Shown here: positions 60,020 through 64,000 of the stretch, in pieces | How the letters are laid out: each line of letters opens with the position of its first letter | Numbering within the stretch: the first letter of the stretch is position 1 | Assembly (NCBI RefSeq): GCF_017311165.1 | Contig: NZ_CP062973.1 | Location: 62,001 to 126,000, forward strand | DNA: 64,000 bases | From: Psychroflexus sp. ALD_RP9 | Lineage (GTDB): Bacteria; Bacteroidota; Bacteroidia; Flavobacteriales; Flavobacteriaceae | Direction of reading: 5' to 3' | The notes under the pieces: generated by a model | The model's database searches: none | Seen by the model: only the letters and a program-made list of their open reading frames with translations | Told to the model about the DNA's origin: nothing | Program-made: the position numbers and the translations under genes

Positions 60020-62190
60020 TGACAAATATTGAAGAAAAAGCCTTACAAGATTTAGAATTTAACACGGTAACACAGCAGCTTTCAGAGTTTTGTGTTACAG
60101 ATATAGGAAAAGAGAAAGCCTTGAAACTTAAACCCTATTCTAAACAACAACAAATCTTGTATCAAATAGATCTTACAAAAGAGTACAAATCATCAGAGCT
60201 TGAAGATCACACAATACCAAATCATGGCTTTGATGCCATTTCAGAAGATGTAAAACTTCTAAAAATTGAAGGTTCAAAATTAGAGTTATTAGGTTTTAGG
60301 CGTTTACATTCAATTTCGGTAACTACAAATATTCATCTTAAATTCTTCCGAAAATATCAACCTATATATCCCAAATTATATTCTAAAACACAGCAAGTTA
60401 CCTACACTGAAGATGCAATTTTGGCCATTGAAAAAGTTGTAAATCGATTTGGCGAAATAAAAGACACCGCTTCTAACGAATTAGCATCGATAAGACGTGG
60501 TATTAATATTTTAAAAGGTAAGGTCAACTCGAGTTTCAGTAAAGCCTTGTCAAAATATAGTAGTTATGGTTACTTAAGCGATATAAAAGAGTCTATTGTA
60601 GATAATGTTCGTGTTTTAGCAGTGCCAGCAATGCATAAACGCAAAGTTAAAGGTAGTATGTTAGGTAGCTCTAAGTCTGGTAGTCTTATTTACATACAGC
60701 CCGAAGAAACCCATGAAGCTGAGCAAGAACTTAGTAATTTGCTATATGAAGAAAAGGAAGAAGTCAATAAGATTTTACGAGAACTTACCGAATTCATTAG
60801 ACCATTTGCAGATTTGTTTTTAAGTTATCAATCTTATTTAAGTGATATCGATGTTATTTCTGCAAAAATTAAGTATGCTGAATTATACAATGGAGTTATG
60901 CCTAAGATTTCAACTGAAAAAGAAATCTACTTAAAAGAAGCATATCATCCATTATTATTGATCAACCACAATAAAATTAATAAAAAAACCTACCCGCAAG
61001 ACATCAGTTTAAACAATAAAATGCAAATTATTGTTATTTCAGGTCCAAACGCTGGTGGTAAAAGTATAACATTAAAAACGGTTGGTTTATTACAATTAAT
61101 GCTTCAAAGCGCCATGATGTTACCTGTGCACGAATATTCACGCATCAGTATTTTTGACAAGATTTTAACCGATATTGGTGATAACCAAAGCATAGAAAAC
61201 CATTTAAGTACTTACAGTTACAGACTTAAAAACATGCGTAAATTTCTAAAAACTTGCAATGCAAAAACCTTATTCCTAATCGATGAATTTGGTACTGGAA
61301 CTGATCCTGAATTAGGCGGTGCACTTGCTGAAACATTTTTAGAAGTATTCTACGAAAAAGGCGCTTACGGTATTATAACAACACATTACGCCAATTTAAA
61401 AATGATGGCTAATGAAGAAAATGCTATCGTTAATGCTAATATGATGTTTGATAGCAAAAGCTTAGAGCCAATTTTTAAGCTGAAATTAGGTGAAGCTGGA
61501 AGCTCATTTACCTTTGAAGTTGCTCAGAAAAACGGCATTCCATATAGTTTAATTAATCGCTCCAAAAAGAAGGTAGAGCGTGGCAAAATAAGGTTCGATA
61601 AAAGTATTGCTAAACTTCAACAAGAACGCTCTAAATTAGCAAAAACCACATCTAAATTAGAGACTAAAGCTTCAAAAGCCGATGAAGAACAAAAACGTCT
61701 TGATGAAATAAACACTAAAATTCAGCAGAAACTAGAAAGCTATCAAGAACTGTATGATAGTAATCAGCATATGATTCGATTAGGAGAAAAATTAAATACC
61801 TTAGGTTTAAAATATTTCAATAACAAAAATAAACGCCAATTGTATTCTGGAATCTTGAGCATTGTAGAAAAAGAAAATGCCAAGAGAATTAAACAGTCAA
61901 AAAAAGAAGAAAAAAGAAAACAACAAAAAGAGAAGCAAGTTAAAACTGAAGTCGAGAAGAAAATTAACAAAATTCGCGATAAAAAGAAACAACTTAAAAA
62001 AGCTGAGTCTAAAGCTGAAAATAAACCAAAACCTAAACCTAAATTGCACCTTGGAGATAGCGTAAGAATGGAAGATGGCAGAGCTGTTGGTACTATTGAT
62101 AAAATTGAAAAAAACAAAGCGGTAGTAAATTATGGTGCATTTACCACAAGTGTTTCTATAGATCAACTAGAATTGGTTAAACGAAAGTAA
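60019..62190 (+). CDS. mutS2: MutS2-like protein lacking the Smr nuclease domain
   Basis: This 723-residue protein has the MutS2 core and clamp regions (1-300), an ABC-type ATPase with Walker A GPNAGGKS (about 342-349) and Walker B LFLIDEFGTGTD (about 415-426), a lysine/glutamate-rich coiled coil (about 510-670) and a terminal KOW/Tudor-like piece (GDSVRMEDGRAVGTI). The C-terminal Smr domain of standard MutS2 (about 780 residues) is absent. MutS2 suppresses recombination or rescues collided ribosomes in other bacteria. ATG 60019 is chosen over TTG 60007. Confidence 0.9.
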   Translation: MTNIEEKALQDLEFNTVTQQLSEFCVTDIGKEKALKLKPYSKQQQILYQIDLTKEYKSSELEDHTIPNHGFDAISEDVKLLKIEGSKLELLGFRRLHSISVTTNIHLKFFRKYQPIYPKLYSKTQQVTYTEDAILAIEKVVNRFGEIKDTASNELASIRRGINILKGKVNSSFSKALSKYSSYGYLSDIKESIVDNVRVLAVPAMHKRKVKGSMLGSSKSGSLIYIQPEETHEAEQELSNLLYEEKEEVNKILRELTEFIRPFADLFLSYQSYLSDIDVISAKIKYAELYNGVMPKISTEKEIYLKEAYHPLLLINHNKINKKTYPQDISLNNKMQIIVISGPNAGGKSITLKTVGLLQLMLQSAMMLPVHEYSRISIFDKILTDIGDNQSIENHLSTYSYRLKNMRKFLKTCNAKTLFLIDEFGTGTDPELGGALAETFLEVFYEKGAYGIITTHYANLKMMANEENAIVNANMMFDSKSLEPIFKLKLGEAGSSFTFEVAQKNGIPYSLINRSKKKVERGKIRFDKSIAKLQQERSKLAKTTSKLETKASKADEEQKRLDEINTKIQQKLESYQELYDSNQHMIRLGEKLNTLGLKYFNNKNKRQLYSGILSIVEKENAKRIKQSKKEEKRKQQKEKQVKTEVEKKINKIRDKKKQLKKAESKAENKPKPKPKLHLGDSVRMEDGRAVGTIDKIEKNKAVVNYGAFTTSVSIDQLELVKRK

Positions 62191-62191
62191 A

Positions 62192-62602
62192 ATGAAAATC
62201 CCTGAAGATAAATACATCATATTATTTGACGGTGTCTGTAATTTGTGTAATTCAGCTGTACAAACCATTATTAAATATGATAAAAATAACAAATTTGTAT
62301 TTGCGAGTTTACAAAGTAAAATAGGCAAACATTTATTAAGCGAACGTGGTATCAATCCAGAAATTATAGATTCAATTGTAATGATTATACCCAATGAAGC
62401 GTACTTTATTAAATCTGATGCTGCATTAGAAATCGCTAAAAAGTTATCAGGCATTTTTCAATTTTTTGGGGTGTTTAAACTTCTTCCAAAACTTCTAAGA
62501 GACCAAATTTATGACATAGTGGCTAAAAACCGTTACAAATTATTTGGTCAAAAAGAGCAATGCATGATTCCTGAAAAACCAGTGAGTCACAAGTTTTTGT
62601 AA
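62192..62602 (+). CDS. DCC family thiol-disulfide oxidoreductase-like protein (DUF393)
   Basis: This 136-residue protein has the family N-terminal signature LFDGVCNLCNSAV, with C16 and C19 forming a CxxC in a thioredoxin-like fold, and a hydrophobic C-terminal half (FFGVFKLLPKLLRDQIYDIV) ending near YKLFG. The family name comes from the conserved D-x-x-C-x-x-C of its start. Activity is unproven. It begins one base after the mutS2 stop, so they are co-transcribed. Confidence 0.9.
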   Translation: MKIPEDKYIILFDGVCNLCNSAVQTIIKYDKNNKFVFASLQSKIGKHLLSERGINPEIIDSIVMIIPNEAYFIKSDAALEIAKKLSGIFQFFGVFKLLPKLLRDQIYDIVAKNRYKLFGQKEQCMIPEKPVSHKFL

Positions 62603-62608
62603 ACTAAA

Positions 62609-62634
62609 AAATCCACCGCAAAAGCGGTGGATTT
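62609..62634. terminator. Strong hairpin after the DCC gene
   Basis: AAATCCACCGC (62609-62619) / GCGGTGGATTT (62624-62634) pair perfectly over 11 bases with an AAAA loop. Downstream T-run on the plus strand is short (TTT then CC), while the minus strand reads six T, so it may act as a weak or bidirectional terminator or as an mRNA-stabilising stem. Confidence 0.65.
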
Positions 62635-62830
62635 CCTACCTAACCAAAATATCTCTTTCGAGATAAAACTAACTGTATTTAAAATACATTACAAATTTAA
62701 ATTTTAAATACCGAAAGCCAAAGTATAATTAAAAGTTTAATCTAATTTAAAGACAACTTTAACAACTTAAACAAATCTTAATTTGATCAAGGTGCATCAT
62801 AACAAATAAAACTTAAGACTGTATTTTAAT

Positions 62831-62838
62831 TACCTTTG
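62831..62838 (+). promoter_or_regulatory. -7 promoter element of uvrA
   Basis: TACCTTTG matches TAnnTTTG, nine bases before ATG 62848, implying a leader of about five bases. The 190 bases before it hold only AT-rich sequence. Confidence 0.5.
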
Positions 62839-62847
62839 CAACTTGCT

Positions 62848-64000
62848 ATGAAAAAAACACAAAATCAACAAATTGAAGTTTATGGCGCTCGCGTTCATAA
62901 TCTCAAAAATATAGATATAAAAATACCTCGAGATCAACTTGTGGTCATAACAGGTTTATCAGGCTCTGGAAAATCTTCTTTAGCATTCGACACTATTTAT
63001 GCTGAAGGACAACGCCGTTATATTGAAACATTTTCAGCTTATGCAAGACAATTTCTTGGCGGCTTAGAGCGTCCAGATGTAGATAAAATTGAAGGTTTAT
63101 CTCCAGTTATAGCAATTGAGCAAAAAACCACTTCAAAAAGTCCGCGAAGTACTGTTGGTACAATTACTGAAATTTACGACTTTATTAGGCTACTGTTTGC
63201 TCGAGTTGGTACCGCTTACAGCTACAAAACCAACGAAAAAATGTTGAGCTATAGCGATGATCAAATACAGCATAATATTATTGATAAATTTAATGGTAAA
63301 CACATTAATATTTTAGCACCCATCATTAAATCACGAAAAGGTCATTATCGTGAACTTTTTGAGCAAATAGCTAAACAAGGTTTTTTAAAAGTTCGCATCG
63401 ATGGTGAAATTCGTGACATTGAAAAGGGAATGAAAATAGACCGTTACAAAACCCATGACATTGAAATCGTAATTGACCGTCTAAAAGTCTCAAAAGATCA
63501 GGCTAGCCTTAAACGCATAAAACAAAGCATTTCTACTGCGATGAAACATGGTGATAATGTGTTAATGATTTTAGAGCATAAAACCAATCAACCCCAATTT
63601 TTCAGCCGTAATTTAATGTGCCCTACTACTGGTATTTCTTATCCAAATCCCGAGCCTAACAGTTTTTCATTTAACTCACCTAAAGGCGCTTGTAAAAGCT
63701 GTAATGGTATTGGTGAACTTTATGAAGTTAATGTTGACCGAATTATTCCCGATCGAAGTTTATCAATCAAACAAGGTGCTTTAGAACCTCACGGGAAGTT
63801 TAAAAAAAGTAATTGGGTATTTAAACAGATTGAAGCCATTGCAGAACACTTCAACTTTAAACTCGATACAGCAATTAAAGATATTCCTTCAGAAGCACTT
63901 GAGGTAATCTTATATGGCGGAAAAGCAAACTTCAAAAAATTTAGTGAAGCCTCTAAAGTTAATAAGCGCTTTAGTTACAATTTTGAAGGTGTTGCTAAAT
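62848..64000 (+). CDS. uvrA: Excinuclease ABC subunit A, N-terminal part (cut by window edge)
   Basis: The first 384 codons are present; the gene continues beyond the right edge. UvrA is the damage-recognising ATPase of nucleotide excision repair. Walker A GLSGSGKSS is at 36-44, followed by RRYIETFSAYARQFL (about 56-70). The first zinc site is incomplete: MCPTTG stands where E. coli UvrA has CPxCG, while the second pair is present (CKSCNG). With pcrA, ung and photolyases elsewhere in the window, repair functions are frequent. Confidence 0.96.
   Translation, partial: MKKTQNQQIEVYGARVHNLKNIDIKIPRDQLVVITGLSGSGKSSLAFDTIYAEGQRRYIETFSAYARQFLGGLERPDVDKIEGLSPVIAIEQKTTSKSPRSTVGTITEIYDFIRLLFARVGTAYSYKTNEKMLSYSDDQIQHNIIDKFNGKHINILAPIIKSRKGHYRELFEQIAKQGFLKVRIDGEIRDIEKGMKIDRYKTHDIEIVIDRLKVSKDQASLKRIKQSISTAMKHGDNVLMILEHKTNQPQFFSRNLMCPTTGISYPNPEPNSFSFNSPKGACKSCNGIGELYEVNVDRIIPDRSLSIKQGALEPHGKFKKSNWVFKQIEAIAEHFNFKLDTAIKDIPSEALEVILYGGKANFKKFSEASKVNKRFSYNFEGVAK

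Overview
The window is an AT-rich, gene-dense chromosomal segment from a member of the Bacteroidetes, most probably a marine Flavobacteriaceae. Several things point there. Promoters repeatedly match the Bacteroidetes form TTG-N19-TAnnTTTG and genes lack clear Shine-Dalgarno sites. A secreted nuclease carries a type IX secretion C-terminal signal, and menaquinone genes, bshB1, DUF4252 and DUF4199 proteins, a fused E1 alpha/beta dehydrogenase and a Smr-less MutS2 are present. An NhaC antiporter and an SbtA-type bicarbonate permease suggest a saline habitat. I see no insertion sequence, prophage, integron or CRISPR array, and no change in base composition that would mark an island. One tRNA gene (Ser, anticodon TGA) is present. 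No stretch longer than 300 bases lacks a gene.

Layout. 1-5.1 kb: bshB1 (cut by the edge), nhaC, lpdA, a fatty-acid-hydroxylase-type membrane enzyme and a DUF4199 protein. 5.1-7.4 kb: an ECF sigma / membrane anti-sigma-like / exported beta-repeat protein operon. 7.5-11.1 kb: pirin, a cryptochrome/photolyase, an NmrA-like reductase and a SAM methyltransferase. 11.1-14.7 kb: a LysR regulator divergent from an unknown basic protein coupled to SbtA, then a hemolysin-III protein and an NlpE-like lipoprotein. 14.7-17.8 kb: RluE-type pseudouridine synthase, a Crp/Fnr regulator, a rhodanese and a CstB-like persulfide dioxygenase. 17.8-26.5 kb: envelope proteins, menC-CPBP-menE and the T9SS nuclease. 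26.6-31.9 kb: tRNA-Ser, an M28 peptidase, DoxX, a second ECF sigma operon with two DUF4252 proteins and an S41 protease. 31.9-37 kb: GlmU-like, panB, galE, thioesterase and an AlaDH/PNT-type dehydrogenase. 37.1-42.3 kb: Old Yellow Enzyme, flavin reductase, a DUF2256 microprotein, cryptochrome-DASH, an iron-sulfur (6-4) photolyase-type protein and an 11-mer repeat lipoprotein. 42.3-55.7 kb: sua5-like, ion channel, pcrA, M1 peptidase, SulP, oxyR, cdaA-folP-lipoprotein and fused E1. 55.8-64 kb: a 2OG-Fe(II) oxygenase / SUI1 / PhnA-C / nucleoside phosphorylase / orphan substrate-binding-fold operon, ung, mutS2, a DCC protein and uvrA (cut by the edge).

The most interesting signal is regulatory. 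A perfect inverted repeat GTAAC-N4-GTTAC lies upstream of the rhodanese/persulfide-dioxygenase operon (15980-15995) and again upstream of the SAM methyltransferase 5.5 kb away (10438-10451). In both cases its centre is exactly 36.5 bases upstream of the last base of a degenerate -7 element, the spacing expected for a Crp/Fnr-type class II activator. The Crp/Fnr gene next to the first site encodes C77, C83 and C84 in its sensory domain. I infer a small sulfide/persulfide-response regulon that may join persulfide oxidation to a methyltransferase.

Two other themes deserve attention. Light and DNA-damage functions are dense: three photolyase/cryptochrome proteins, DUF2256, ung, uvrA, mutS2 and pcrA. 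An SbtA permease is translationally coupled to an unrecognised basic protein.
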